Positions 41,813-51,352 of a stretch of DNA of 64,000 bases are shown here, piece after piece. The DNA comes from UBA668 sp041394605. GTDB taxonomy: Bacteria > Actinomycetota > Acidimicrobiia > Acidimicrobiales > Ilumatobacteraceae. A program made the position numbers and the translations under genes. The number at the start of each line of letters is the position of its first letter. Within the stretch, counting starts at the first letter, position 1. The stretch lies in NCBI GenBank assembly GCA_041394605.1, contig JAWKHX010000009.1:62001-126000 (forward strand), given 5' to 3'. Below the pieces are notes generated by a model that was not told the origin of the DNA, did not search any database, and saw only the letters and a program-made list of their open reading frames with translations.

Positions 41813-42520
41813 GTGAGCAACCTCCCTCCCCCCAACCCCCGCAAGCCGATCGACCCGCTGATCCAGCAGCGTGTCGCCAACCTGCGCCGGAACCAGCAGA
41901 CGGCCGCGGCCGATGCCACCCCGGCGGCCCGCCAGAAGCCGGCGGGCTGCCGGGTGAAGCCGGCCCGAGCCAGCAAGGTGGCGTCCTTGGCGCTGAGCGC
42001 CGTCACCACCGTCGGCCTGGCGGGCGTGTTCGCCCACAGCGCGCAGGCCGACGGCGCCGGGACGCTGACCATCTCCGGCACCGCCACGGGCACGGACAGC
42101 AGCGGCACGACGGCCACGACGGCACCCGCCACGACGGCCACGACGACCGCCGCCGGCGACACGACGGCCACGTCGGCCGGGCCGAACACCACCGCCGCGC
42201 CGGCCACCACCGCCGCTGCGGGCGTGCTCGACGGCACCTATGTCGGTTCGGCGTCGAACAACCGCTTCGGCACCGTGCAGGTGCAGGCCGTCTACTCCGG
42301 GGGTGCGCTCACCGACGTGCAGGTCATCCAGTACCCGAACGGTGACCGCCGCAGCCTGTCCATCAGCCAGCAGGCGCTGCCGTGGCTGATCGACGAGTCG
42401 GTCACCGCCCAGAGCGCCAGCGTGGACACCATCTCCGGGGCCACCTACACGAGCAAGAGCTACAAGCAGAGCCTGCAGTCGGCGATCGACGCCGCGATGG
42501 CCGCCTCCGGATTGGCCTGA
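41813..42520 (+). CDS. Membrane-anchored FMN-binding domain protein
   Basis: The protein is 235 residues. A basic N-terminal cytoplasmic part is followed by one membrane segment (KVASLALSAVTTVGLAGVF, about residues 53-72), a Thr/Ala-rich linker, and an FMN-binding domain (about 140-235) with YVGSASNNRFGTVQVQAVYSGGALTDV. The covalent FMN attachment motif is S-G-A-T-Y-T-S (threonine about residue 215). It should carry FMN phosphodiester-linked by ApbE, encoded next. The start is GTG 13 bp after the previous stop. It is probably an extracytoplasmic electron carrier. Confidence 0.88.
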   Translation: MSNLPPPNPRKPIDPLIQQRVANLRRNQQTAAADATPAARQKPAGCRVKPARASKVASLALSAVTTVGLAGVFAHSAQADGAGTLTISGTATGTDSSGTTATTAPATTATTTAAGDTTATSAGPNTTAAPATTAAAGVLDGTYVGSASNNRFGTVQVQAVYSGGALTDVQVIQYPNGDRRSLSISQQALPWLIDESVTAQSASVDTISGATYTSKSYKQSLQSAIDAAMAASGLA

Positions 42521-42521
42521 G

Positions 42522-43277
42522 ATGAGCGTGCATCATGTGGAAGCGGTGATGGGCACGTCGATCAGCATCGACCTGGTGGACACCCACGACCGGGCGCTCG
42601 TCGACCGGTTGGTGGAGTGGTTCCACCATGTGGACGACGTGTTCAGCCCCTACAAGGAGACCAGCCCGATCACCCGCATCGGGCGCGGCGAGGCCACCGA
42701 CGAGGAGCTCACCGACGAGATCCTCGAGGTGCTCGAGCGCTGCGACGAACTGGCCGACGACTCGGACGGGGTGTTCGACGTGTGGAACCTGCCCAGCCCC
42801 AACGGCACGCGGTTCGACCCGTGCGGGTACGTGAAGGGCTGGAGCGTGCAGCGAGCCGCGGAGATGGTGACCGCCGAGGGGGTGCGCGACTTCTGCCTCA
42901 ACGCCGGCGGCGACGTGGTGCTCTCCGGCCGCAACCGCGACGGCGACCAATGGAGGGTGGGGGTGCGCCACCCCCACGATCCCCAACTGGTGGCGCTGGT
43001 CCTCCACGGCGAGGGTCCGCTGGCCGTCGCCACCTCGGGCACCTACGAGCGCGGTGCCCACATCGTCGACCCCCGCAAGGGCGAGGCCGTCACCGAACTC
43101 GCTTCGGTCACCGTGGTGGGTCCGAACATCGCCGAGGCGGATGCCTACGCCACCACCGTCTTCGCCATGGGGCTGGACGGCCTGGAATGGCTGGCCCGCC
43201 ATGACGGTTACGAGGCCGCCGTGATCACTCATGACATGCGCCTGCTGACCACCCCGGGGATGGCCGCCTACCGCTGA
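42522..43277 (+). CDS. apbE: FAD:protein FMN transferase
   Basis: ApbE, 251 residues, attaches FMN from FAD to a Thr in the target protein. Motifs: HHVEAVMGTSISIDLVD at the start, FSPYKETSPITRIGRGE, FDPCGYVKGWSVQRAAE (conserved D-x-x-G-x-x-K-G), FCLNAGGDVVLSG, VATSGTYERG, HIVDPRKGE, and the metal-binding ADAYATTVFAMG. No signal peptide is seen, so it may act in the cytoplasm or be exported another way; the family is often a lipoprotein. It starts 1 bp after the FMN-binding protein stop, and its target is almost certainly that neighbour. Confidence 0.92.
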   Translation: MSVHHVEAVMGTSISIDLVDTHDRALVDRLVEWFHHVDDVFSPYKETSPITRIGRGEATDEELTDEILEVLERCDELADDSDGVFDVWNLPSPNGTRFDPCGYVKGWSVQRAAEMVTAEGVRDFCLNAGGDVVLSGRNRDGDQWRVGVRHPHDPQLVALVLHGEGPLAVATSGTYERGAHIVDPRKGEAVTELASVTVVGPNIAEADAYATTVFAMGLDGLEWLARHDGYEAAVITHDMRLLTTPGMAAYR

Positions 43278-43317
43278 GGTGAGCCCCCGTGCCGGTGCGA
43301 GCCGGTACCGTGGCGGG

Positions 43318-43896
43318 GTGCCGCTGCAGCTTCGTTTCGTCACCTCGGCCACCCGGCACACCGATCTGCCCGAGTCCGGCGCGGAACTGGCGATGGTCGG
43401 CCGCAGCAATGTGGGCAAGTCGTCGCTCATCAACGCGCTGGCCAACCGCCGCCAACTCGCCAAGGTGTCCAACACCCCCGGCCGCACCCAGTTGCTCAAC
43501 CTGTTCGAACTGCCCGGCGGCGGCACCGTGGTGGACCTGCCCGGTTACGGCTACGCCGCCGTCCCCATGCGGGAGAAGGCCAAGTGGCAGCGGATGATCG
43601 AGGGCTACCTGCTGGAGCGCGAAGGCCTTGTGCTGGTGTTCGTGCTGGTGGACGGCGAGATCGGCCCCACCAAGCTGGACGTGCAGATGCTGGACTGGCT
43701 GCGCCAGGAAGGTGTGCCGCACACCGTGGTGGCCACCAAGCTGGACAAGGTGAAGCCGTCCAAGCTGGCCACCCGCAAGCGCGAGCTGGCCAAGGGTTGC
43801 GGGCTGGAGGCCGGCGACGTCATGTGGGTGAGCGCGGCGAAGGGCACGGGTGTGGAGGCCCTGGCCGCGCACGTGAACATGCTGCTGGCGGGCTGA
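43318..43896 (+). CDS. engB: Ribosome biogenesis GTPase EngB/YsxC-like
   Basis: The protein is 192 residues with all G motifs: G1 GRSNVGKSS (28-36), G2 TPGRTQ, G3 DLPGYGYA, G4 TKLDK, G5 VSAAKG. PLQLRFVTSATRHTDLPESGAELAMVGRSN is a standard EngB N-terminus. EngB assists 50S ribosome assembly. Many actinobacteria (for example mycobacteria) lack engB, so its presence helps place the organism in a deeper branch. The GTG start was chosen for this N-terminus. Confidence 0.93.
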   Translation: MPLQLRFVTSATRHTDLPESGAELAMVGRSNVGKSSLINALANRRQLAKVSNTPGRTQLLNLFELPGGGTVVDLPGYGYAAVPMREKAKWQRMIEGYLLEREGLVLVFVLVDGEIGPTKLDVQMLDWLRQEGVPHTVVATKLDKVKPSKLATRKRELAKGCGLEAGDVMWVSAAKGTGVEALAAHVNMLLAG

Positions 43897-43908
43897 CCCG
43901 CCGGATGG

Positions 43909-45357
43909 TCAGCCGCGCCGCAGGGCGCTGCGCACCTTGGCCACCATGTCGCGCGGGTCGGCCATCAGCATGCCCTTGCGCAGCAGCTTGTACTTCTTGG
44001 CCGTGTACGGCGGGTACATCAGCGACGGGTCCAGGCGCGTGCTGCGGCTGTGCACCGAGCGGTGGTGGCTGAACGTGTCGAACCCGTACTTGCCGTGATA
44101 GGCGCCCATGCCGCTCTCGCCGATCCCGCCGAAGGGCAGGTTCGGGTTGCTGATGTGCAGCAGGGTGCCGTTCACGCACACACCGCCGGACGTGGTGCCG
44201 TCCACGATGGCCTCGTTGTCCGCGTCGTGCTCGCTGAACGTGTAGAGCGCCAGCGGCTTGTCGCCCTTCGCCGAGCCCTCGTTCACCAGCCGGGTGGCGT
44301 CCTCCAGGCTGTCCACGGCGATGACGGGCAGCACCGGGCCGAAGATCTCCTCGCCCATCACGGGGTCGTCCATGGTCACCCCGGTGAGCACGGTGGGCGC
44401 GATGTAGCGGGTGTCCGCGTCGGTCTGCCCACCCACGGCCACTGTGCCGCTGTCCAGCAGCTTCTCGATGCGATGGAAGTGGGGTTCGTTGACGATGCGG
44501 GCGAAGTCCGCGCTGGCCTGCGGGTCGGCGCCGTAGAACTCGGTGATGGCCTCGCCGATGGCGGCGACCAACTCGTCGTGCACCGGGCGTTCCACGAGAA
44601 CGTAGTCCGGCGCGATGCAGGTCTGGCCGGCGTTGACGAACTTGCCCCAGGCGATCCGCTTGGCGGCCACCTTGACGTTGGCGTTGCGGCTGACGATGGC
44701 CGGGCTCTTGCCGCCCAGTTCCAGCGTGACCGGGGTGAGGTGCTCCGCGGCGGCACGCATGACGATGCGGGCCACCCGGCTGTTGCCGGTGTAGAGGATG
44801 TGGTCGAACCGTTGGGCCAGCAGTTCGGTGGTCTCGGCCACGCCACCCTCCACCACGGTGACGGCCGGGTCGTCCAGCGCCAGCAGCAGGTCGGTGAGTT
44901 CGGTGGCGGTGTTGGGGGCCAGTTCGCTGGGCTTGCCGACCACGGCGTTGCCGGCGGCGATGGCGGCCACCATGGGCAGCAGCAGCAACTGCACGGGGTA
45001 GTTCCACGGAGCGATGACGCAGGTGACGCCCACCGGCTCGCGCACGATCTCGGACTTGCCGGGCTTGAACGCCACCGGCGTGGGCACCTTCTCCGGGCGC
45101 ATCCACAGCGGCAGGTTGGCCAGCGTGTGCTCGATGTCGCTGACGGTGAAGCCCACCTCGGTCAGCCAGGCCTCGGGGCGCGGCTTGCCGAAGTCCGCGG
45201 CGAGGGCGTCGAGCAGGCGCTCCTCGCGCTGGGTGATGAGGTCGCGGAGGTGCTCCAGCGTTGCCCGCCGCCAGGCGACGGGCCGGGTGGCGCCGCGGTC
45301 GAACGCGTCACGGGCGGCCTGGACGCGCGGGGCGATGTCGGCAAGGGGAGTTTCCAT
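43909..45357 (-). CDS. Aldehyde dehydrogenase family protein
   Basis: The protein has 482 residues. VTCVIAPWNYPVQLLLLPM with the catalytic N region, HILYTGNSRVARIVM, TLELGGKSPAIVS (catalytic E), WGKFVNAGQTCIAPDY (nucleophile C) and EEIFGPVLPVI are in the expected order. The C-terminal LPFGGIGESGMGAYHGKYGFDTFSHHR is typical of the class-3/fatty aldehyde dehydrogenase branch. It oxidises long-chain or aromatic aldehydes with NAD(P). The ATG opens METPLADIA. The only complete gene between two clusters; convergent with engB. Confidence 0.92.
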   Translation of the reverse strand: METPLADIAPRVQAARDAFDRGATRPVAWRRATLEHLRDLITQREERLLDALAADFGKPRPEAWLTEVGFTVSDIEHTLANLPLWMRPEKVPTPVAFKPGKSEIVREPVGVTCVIAPWNYPVQLLLLPMVAAIAAGNAVVGKPSELAPNTATELTDLLLALDDPAVTVVEGGVAETTELLAQRFDHILYTGNSRVARIVMRAAAEHLTPVTLELGGKSPAIVSRNANVKVAAKRIAWGKFVNAGQTCIAPDYVLVERPVHDELVAAIGEAITEFYGADPQASADFARIVNEPHFHRIEKLLDSGTVAVGGQTDADTRYIAPTVLTGVTMDDPVMGEEIFGPVLPVIAVDSLEDATRLVNEGSAKGDKPLALYTFSEHDADNEAIVDGTTSGGVCVNGTLLHISNPNLPFGGIGESGMGAYHGKYGFDTFSHHRSVHSRSTRLDPSLMYPPYTAKKYKLLRKGMLMADPRDMVAKVRSALRRG

Positions 45358-45410
45358 GCCTTCACCCTACGCCCGCCCCCCAAACCCTGTCCCGCGGTGC
45401 TTGCGGTGCG

Positions 45411-46360
45411 CTACCGGAATCGGAGCTGGTGGTTGATCCGGCGCGACAGCGGGCCGAAGCCGAGCGAGCGGTACAGGCGGGCGGCGCCCGTGGGGTTCTC
45501 GCTGTCCACGCCGATCATCGCGTGGGTCAGGCCGTCAGCGGCGAACGCGTGCAGCGCGTGGGCGATGAGTGCCGACGCCACGCCGCGGCCGCGATGCTCG
45601 CGGAGCGTCCCGAGGTTGTCGATCCAGGCGTCGCGCCGACCGGTGATCTCGTCGTCGGCAGGGAACCGCTTGCACAGGCAGTGCGCCACGATCCGCCCGT
45701 CGCCGTCCTCGGCCACGAACGACAGGTCCAGCCGCGCGCCGGGGCCGTGCAGCATCTGGTCCCAGTGGTGCGCGGACGTGGGCGTGGACCCCCAGTGATC
45801 GGCGAACGCCTCGTTCTTCACCAGCCGGATCTCCTCGCTGCGACCGTCGGGCCAGGCGACGATGCGCAGGCCGGCGGGCGCTGCGGGTAGCGGCGGCGCA
45901 GTCCCAGCGGGCGGATCAGTTCATCGTGGTAGCAGCACGACCTCCATGCCCAGCGACGCAACAGGCGGTGCGCACTCCATGGTCGAACGCATCGACCCGC
46001 AGGTACAGCGGCAGGCTGCGCCCGGTGGAGCGCAGTTGCTGCTCGCCACGCTCGATCGCCCACTGCATCAGCGGGTGCCGACGCCCTTGCGGCGGTGCTC
46101 CGGTGCCACCAGGCCGAACACGAACAGGCGCTCCTCGCGGACCTCACTGGGGAGGTGGTAGGTGTACGCCACCCGGCGAGCGTGCCGTCCAGGGTGGCCA
46201 CGCGGGGTGTCGGAGGCCAGCACCACATGGTGGTCGTCGATCTCCTCCTCCATCTCCTCCAGCGACAGCACCCGGGGAATGCTGTCGAAGGCCTCGGTGC
46301 CTGGTGCAACGCCAGCAGATCGGGCAGTTCCGAATGGGTGATCGGTCGCAGTTGGAGCAC
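45411..46360 (-). pseudogene. Two-domain GNAT acetyltransferase, several frame breaks
   Basis: Reading from MLQLRPITHSELPDLLALHQ, coding sequence continues in other frames as DSIPRVLSLEEMEEEIDDHHVVLAS, VAYTYHLPSEVREERLFVFGLVAPEHRRKGVGT (acetyl-CoA loop), QWAIERGEQQLRSTGRSLPLYLRVDAFDHGVRT, and finally EIRLVKNEAFADHWGSTPTS and GTLREHRGRGVASALIAHAL (second acetyl-CoA loop) to the stop. Two GNAT domains in tandem resemble mycothiol-synthase-like acetyltransferases. At least four frame changes occur between 46300 and 45900; the last 410 bp are intact. The clean flanking segments suggest sequence indels or recent decay. Confidence 0.7.
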
Positions 46361-46438
46361 GCAGCGACGCTAACGGAACCGAATCTTGGAGGAATCCTGG
46401 ATTGACGCGCATGCGGTGCTCGCGCCGATAACGGTGAC

Positions 46439-47007
46439 GTGCCGACCGACCCGATCCGGTTTCCCGCGCTCCTGCAGCGCGCCGCGGAAGGTGATCAGGC
46501 GGCGGCCTCGGTGCTCTTCGCCGAGCACCACCCGCGGCTGCTGCGCTTCCTGCGCGGGCTGGAGCCACGTGCTGCCGACGATCTGGCCGGCGAGGTCTGG
46601 CTCGCGGTCACCCGCGGTCTCCCGGGTTCGAAGGAGGTGCCGCTGACTTCAACTCGTGGCTCTTCACCATTGCCCGCAACCGGCTTGCGGACCACCGCCG
46701 CACGGCCGCCCGCCGCCGCACCGACCCGGTTGCCGACGTGGGTGATCGTGAAGCGGAGCGAACCGCAGACCCGGCCGACCACGCCATCGACCGGTGGTCG
46801 GCCGCAGACGCAGTGGCCCTGGTGGCCGAGCATCTGCCGCCGGAGCAGGCCGAGGTGGTGCTGCTGCGGGTTGTCGGCGGCCTGGACGTCGCCAGTGTTG
46901 CGGAGATCGTGGGCCGCACCCCCTGGCTGGGTGCGGGTGAATCAGCACCGCGCCTGCAGCGGTTGGCGGCCGTCGTCACCCCGCTGGCCAATGGCGCCGG
47001 CCGCTGA
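46439..47007 (+). pseudogene. ECF-type RNA polymerase sigma factor, frame-broken
   Basis: A sigma-70 family protein of about 185 residues. Region 2 reads FPALLQRAAEGDQAAASVLFAEHHPRLLRFLRGL and DDLAGEVWLAVTRGL; after a break near 46640, FNSWLFTIARNRLADHRRTAARR continues in another frame; region 4 is LPPEQAEVVLLRVVGGLDVASVAEIVGRTP. Between 46920 and 46965 the expected PGWVRVNQHRA lies in yet another frame, so two further indels are needed to restore the DNA-binding helix. The start is GTG. A GGAACC at 46375-46380 could be the -35 of an ECF autoregulated promoter. A membrane protein with acidic exterior follows. Confidence 0.75.
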
Positions 47008-47060
47008 CGGCGCACCCCCGCACGCCTGTAACGCGACGGGCACCTGAACGATCTCCAACC

Positions 47061-47970
47061 GTGACGGACATGCCCCTTCCCGACGAGCAGATGGACGCCC
47101 TGCCGCGGCCAATTCCCTCCTGGCGACTCCCGTCGCCGGCAGAGGTCGCCGACTGCCGCGCTCGCCGATCTGTTCGCCGCGGCCGGCGGCCCTCCCACCG
47201 ACGACGAACTGTCGCTGCATCCGCGGCCGCCGCCGCGCTCACCGCCCGAACGGCGCCCTGCCGCTGCCTCGACCTCCCGGAGCCGAACCATGAAGCCTTC
47301 CACCCGCCTTCCTCGCCGCGTCGTCGCCGCCACCGTGGGTGTGCTGCTCACGGCGGGCACCGCCGCTGCCGCCTCCGGCGTGCTCACCACGGACCGCACG
47401 TGGGACCGTGCCGAAGTGGAGGAGACGGCCACCTCCGTCACGGACACGTCCACCCCGGACACGTCCACTCCGGACACCTCCACCCCCGACTCGTCGGTGC
47501 CCGACACCTCGGCGCCCACCGACGACACGGTCACCACCGACCCGGTGACCACCGACGCCGCCGAGCCCACCGACACCACCGTGGCGCAAGGCCCCGACGC
47601 CACCGACCCGCCGCGTACGGGCCGTGCACCGTGGTCGCACGGCCATGAGAAGAACATGGGCAACCCGGCCTCGGCGCCCTGCAGGCCGCGGCCGACGCCG
47701 CCGGCCAGACGGTCGAGGAGTACTGCGCCGCCGTGTTCGACGCCAAGGACGCCACCCGTGGCCACGACGACGCCGATGACGAGGCGGACGACCAGGCGGT
47801 GGACCAGGACGACGACCAGGGCGACGACGATGAGGGCGACGAGAGCCATGGCGGCGACCACGGGCGTGGTCAGGGCCAGGGCGGCGGCAAGGGGCACGGC
47901 AAGGCTGAGCCCGCCGGCGCCGCGACCGCCGGTCCGGGCCGGCAGCCTGCCCGGCGGTACGTTCGGCGCC
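47061..47970 (+). pseudogene. Single-pass membrane protein with Thr/Pro linker and acidic His/Gly-rich tail, frame-broken
   Basis: The cytoplasmic part, MPLPDEQMDALPRPIPSWRL, continues in the next frame as ALADLFAAAGGPPTDDELSL, then a membrane segment RRVVAATVGVLLTAGTAAAA, an outer linker with repeats of T-P-D-T-S, and after a break near 47665 an Asp/Glu-rich tail (DDADDEADDQAVDQDDDQGD) ending in Gly/His/Lys. Position just after an ECF sigma gene suggests an anti-sigma-like regulator, but no zinc or RsdA motif is visible. The true 3' end is uncertain because it runs into the next gene. Function unknown. Confidence 0.45.
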
Positions 47971-47971
47971 C

Positions 47972-49038
47972 ATGGAACAGCTGCACGAACTCGCCTTCTA
48001 CGGCTGGCCGCGCCGAGTCCCCCGCCGAACTGCTGCAGGAGTGCTGGCACGCCGAGGCGTTGGGCCTCGGTGGTGTTCCTCAGCGAGCGGTTCAACGTCA
48101 AGGAAGCCGTCACCCTCTCGGGGGTCGCGGCAGGCTGCACGACGTCGCTCGGCATCACCACCGGGTCACCAACCAGAACACCCGCCATCCGGTCGTCACG
48201 GGCCTATGCCACCACCATGCACCGCATCACCGGCGGGCGGTTCGCGCTCGGCCTCGGCCGCGGCATGGACCGGATGTTCGATGCCTACGGCCTGCCGCGC
48301 ATCACCACCGCAGCGATGGAGGACTTCGCCGGCCTCATGCGCCGGCTGTGGAACGGTGAGGTCGTGATGGGTCACGATGGCCCGGCCGGCCGCTGGCCGG
48401 TGCTGGCGCTGGACCCGGACTTCCGTGAGGACATCCCGCTGCTGATGAGCGCGTTCGGCCCGCAGAGCCTGCGGCTGGCCGGCCGGGCGTTCGACGCCGT
48501 GTTGCTGCACACGTTCTTCACCGACGACACGATGCGGCGATGCGTGGACACGGTGCGCACCGCTGCCGAGCGGGCGGGGGCGATCCGTCGAAGGTGCGTA
48601 TCTGGAGTTGCTTCGCCGTCATCGGCGACTGGGTGCCGGAGGACGTGCGGCTGAAGAAGACCGTCGGCCGGATGGCCACGTATCTGCAGGCGTATGGCGA
48701 CCTGATGGTGCGCACCAACGGGTGGGACCCCGCCGTGCTGGAGCGGTTCCGCGCCGACCCGTTCGTGGCCGGGTTCCGCGGTGCCATCGACGGCAAGGCC
48801 ACCACGGCCGAGCTGGAGCACGTGGCCACGCTGATCCCCGAGGAGTGGCTGGCCGCTGCCGGCTACGGCACGCCGGAGCAATGCGCCCGGGCGGTGCTGC
48901 ACCAGATGGACCTCGGCGCGGACAGTGTGATCCTGCACGGGGTGTCGCCCACGGAGCTGGCCCCAGTGGTGGAGGCCTACCGCGATGCGCCCCGCCACCC
49001 GCTTCGACCACCTCCCCGCCAACCCCGGCGCCAGTTAG
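47972..49038 (+). pseudogene. LLM-class flavin-dependent oxidoreductase, several frame breaks
   Basis: A luciferase-like protein of about 355 residues. Segments in order: MEQLHELAFYG, ESPAELLQECWHAEALGLG, SVVFLSERFNVKEAVTLSGVAAG, VTNQNTRHPVV, ATTMHRITGGRFALGLGRGMDRMFDAYGLP, DFAGLMRRLWNGEVVMGHDGPAGR, IPLLMSAFGPQSLRLAGRAFDAVLLHTFF, then DPSKVRIWSCFAVIGDWVPED and DLGADSVILHGVSPTELAPVVEAYR; the final ATRFDHLPANPGAS reaches TAG at 49036. Breaks lie near 48005, 48070, 48165, 48205, 48585 and 48990. The TIGR-type GRFALGLGRG is typical of F420-dependent actinobacterial members. Confidence 0.75.
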
Positions 49039-49103
49039 GCGCGGCACGTGACATCGGCCGCACGGTTGGACGAGCGGCCGCGGCTCCGCCATCCTTGCCG
49101 GCG

Positions 49104-50233
49104 ATGTTCCTCGCATGGCATGAGATGCGCCGTTCGAAGCTGCGCTTCGGGCTGCTGACGGGCGCCGTCGGGTTGCTCGTGTTCCTCATCCTGTTCCAGC
49201 AGGCGCTGCTCGGCGGGTTGATCACCCAGTTCATCGGTGCCGTCCGCAACCAGTCGGCCTGACGTGCTCGTGTTCAACGACCAGGCCCGCAAGAACATCG
49301 AGGGCTCGATCATCCCGCCTGAGCAGGCAGCCGCCGTGGCCGCCGTGGAGGGCGTTGCCACTGCCAGCCCGCGGGGAGAGCACGTTCACCGTGCAGGCGG
49401 GGTGGCCGAGACCGACGCGGTGGTGTTCGCGGTACGTGCTCGGCGGCCCGGGTGCGCCCACCACGCTCTCCGCCGGCCGCCTGCCCTCGGCCGAGGGCGA
49501 GGCCGTGGCCAGCGAGAAGGACGAAGGCGACGGCTTCGGTGTCGGCGACACCGTCACGGTCGTCGGCCCCGGCGGCACGCTGGATCTCACGATCGTGGGC
49601 GTTGCCCGCGACCTGAACTACTCGGTCGCTTCCACGATGTTCGCCTCGTTCGACACCTTCGCTGCGGCGAAGCGGGTGCGCAACGGGTTGCCGAGCGGCA
49701 CCGAGGTGTTGCCGTCGGTGCTGGCCGTGGAAGTGGCGGCCGGCGCCGATGCCCAGACGGGTGGTGGACCGCAGCTGCCGCTGCGGTGGCCGGGGGTGGA
49801 GCCGCTGACCCGCCAGCAGGCGGTGGACGGATCGCCCGGCGTCAGCAGCGTCCGCACCAGTTTCGGGGTGATCCTCGGCCTGTTCTACCTGGTGGTTCCG
49901 CTGGTCACCGGCCTGTTCTTCCTCATCGTCACCTTCCAGAAGGCATCGGCGCTCACCCTGCTGCGGGCCATCGGCGCCCGGGCCCGCACGCTGGTGGTTG
50001 CGTTGCTCGTGCAGGTGGTGGTGGTCATGGCCCTGGGCTCGCTGGTCGCCTTCGGCCTCTACGCCGGGGCGCTGCAGGGCGTGAAGAACCTGCGTACGGG
50101 TGGAAGTGATGCCGGTGGTCATCACGTCGCTGGTCGTGCTGGCGCTGGCGCTGGTGACGTCGCTGGTGGCGGTGCGACGGGTGCTGCGGATCGACCCGCT
50201 CGATGCCACCACGGGCGCGGGGTGCAGTTGTGA
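49104..50233 (+). pseudogene. FtsX-type ABC transporter permease, frame-broken
   Basis: The N-terminus MFLAWHEMRRSKLRFGLLTGAVGLLVFLILF is intact; after a stop at 49260 the frame changes to DVLVFNDQARKNIEGSIIPPEQ, then ESTFTVQAG, AYVLGGPGAPTTLSAGRLPS, VGDTVTVVGPGGTLDLTIVGVARDLNYSV (a MacB-like periplasmic domain), and the membrane segments SFGVILGLFYLVVPLVTGLFFLIV and ALLVQVVVVMALGSLVAFGLYAG. The last part is VITSLVVLALALVTSLVAVRRVLRIDP. Breaks near 49260, 49360-49420, 49765, 50098 and 50218. It belongs with the second permease (GTGA overlap at 50230) and the ATPase. Confidence 0.75.
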
Positions 50234-51324
50234 GCCCTCAAGCTGCCGATCCGCGAACTGCGCCGGCGTCCTGCCCGGTTCCTCGTGGCCACCGTGGTGC
50301 TGGCGTTCCTGTCCACCTCCTGCTGTTCCTCGGCGGGTTGCTCGATGGCCTGTACCTCGGCTCCACCGGCGGTGCGCTCCAGAACGGTGACGTCATCGTT
50401 CACTCGTCCACGGCGCGGGATTCGTTCCTCCGCAGCCGCATCACCGCCGACGTCCGCAGCCAGGTGGAGGCCGTGGCGGTGTGGAGGCCGTGGGCGGGCT
50501 GGGGTTCGTGCTGTTGGGCGCCGAGGTGCCGGGGGCGGCGGACCCGGCCGACGTGGCGATCGCCGGCTATGAGATCGCCCCCAAGGGTGTGCCCGACGTG
50601 TCCACGCTGTACGACGGCCAAGGGGTGGCCGACGCCGCCTGGAGGACCAGGGCGTCGGGGTCGGCGACACGCTGCTGGTCGGCCCGGCCAAGACCGAGAT
50701 CACCGTGGTCGGCTGGGTGGAGGACACCTGCGTATCTCCAGCAGGGCACGTCTGGGTCAACCTGTCACCTGGCGGCGGGTGCAGAATGCCAACCGTCCTG
50801 ATGCCGCCGTCGCCGACGACGTGGTGCAGGCACTGGTGGTGCGCGGCAGCGGCGACCTCGCTACGGCGATCGACGCCGCCACCTCGGGTGCCACGTCCAC
50901 GCTGACCGTGGACGAAGCCGTGTTGGCACTTCCGGGTGTGGAGCAGCAGACCTCCACGTTCAACCAGATCATCTACTCCACGCTGGTGGTCGTGCTGGCC
51001 GTCGTCGGTCTGTTCTTCAGCCTGCTGACGCTGGAGCGGTTGGGTCTCTACGGCGTGCTGAAGGCCGTGGGTGCATCCAGCGGCCGCCTCTTCGTCGGCG
51101 TCGTCCTGCAGGCGGTGGTGGTCACGATCATCGCCTTCGTGGCCGGCTCGGCGCTGGCGCTGGCCGCTTCCGGTGCTGCCGTCCGGTGTGCCCTTGCAGT
51201 TGAGCCGAGCCGCTTCGTGTTCACCTTCGTCGCCCTGCTGGTGGCCTCCGTGCTCGGCAGCGCGACTTCCTCTGCGCAAGGTCCTCCGCGGGACCCTGCT
51301 GCCGCGATCGGAACGTCGTCGTGA
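50230..51324 (+). pseudogene. Second FtsX-type ABC transporter permease, frame-broken
   Basis: Segments in order: LKLPIRELRRRPARFLVATVVLAFLST, LLLFLGGLLDGLYLGSTG, GDVIVHSSTARDSFLRSRIT, EAVGGLGFVLLGAEVPGAADPADV, QGVGVGDTLLVGPAKTEITVVGW, then an intact stretch VADDVVQALVVRGSGDLATAIDAATS, QIIYSTLVVVLAVVGLFFSLLTLERLGLYGVLKAVGAS and VVLQAVVVTIIAFVAGSALAL. The end RFVFTFVALLVASVLGS, then LPLRKVL, is again split. Breaks near 50240, 50325, 50485, 50640, 50730, 51190 and 51275. The C-terminal G-L-Y-x-V-L-K-A-x-G-A-S is diagnostic of FtsX/MacB permeases. Confidence 0.75.
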
Positions 51325-51352
51325 GCGACGCGACCGGAAAGGACCTCCGCCG

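Noticed and set aside
48160..48210. Programmed frameshifting in the LLM oxidoreductase
   Set aside because: Six changes of frame in one gene, with no slippery heptamers or conserved position, cannot be programmed; indels are far more likely.
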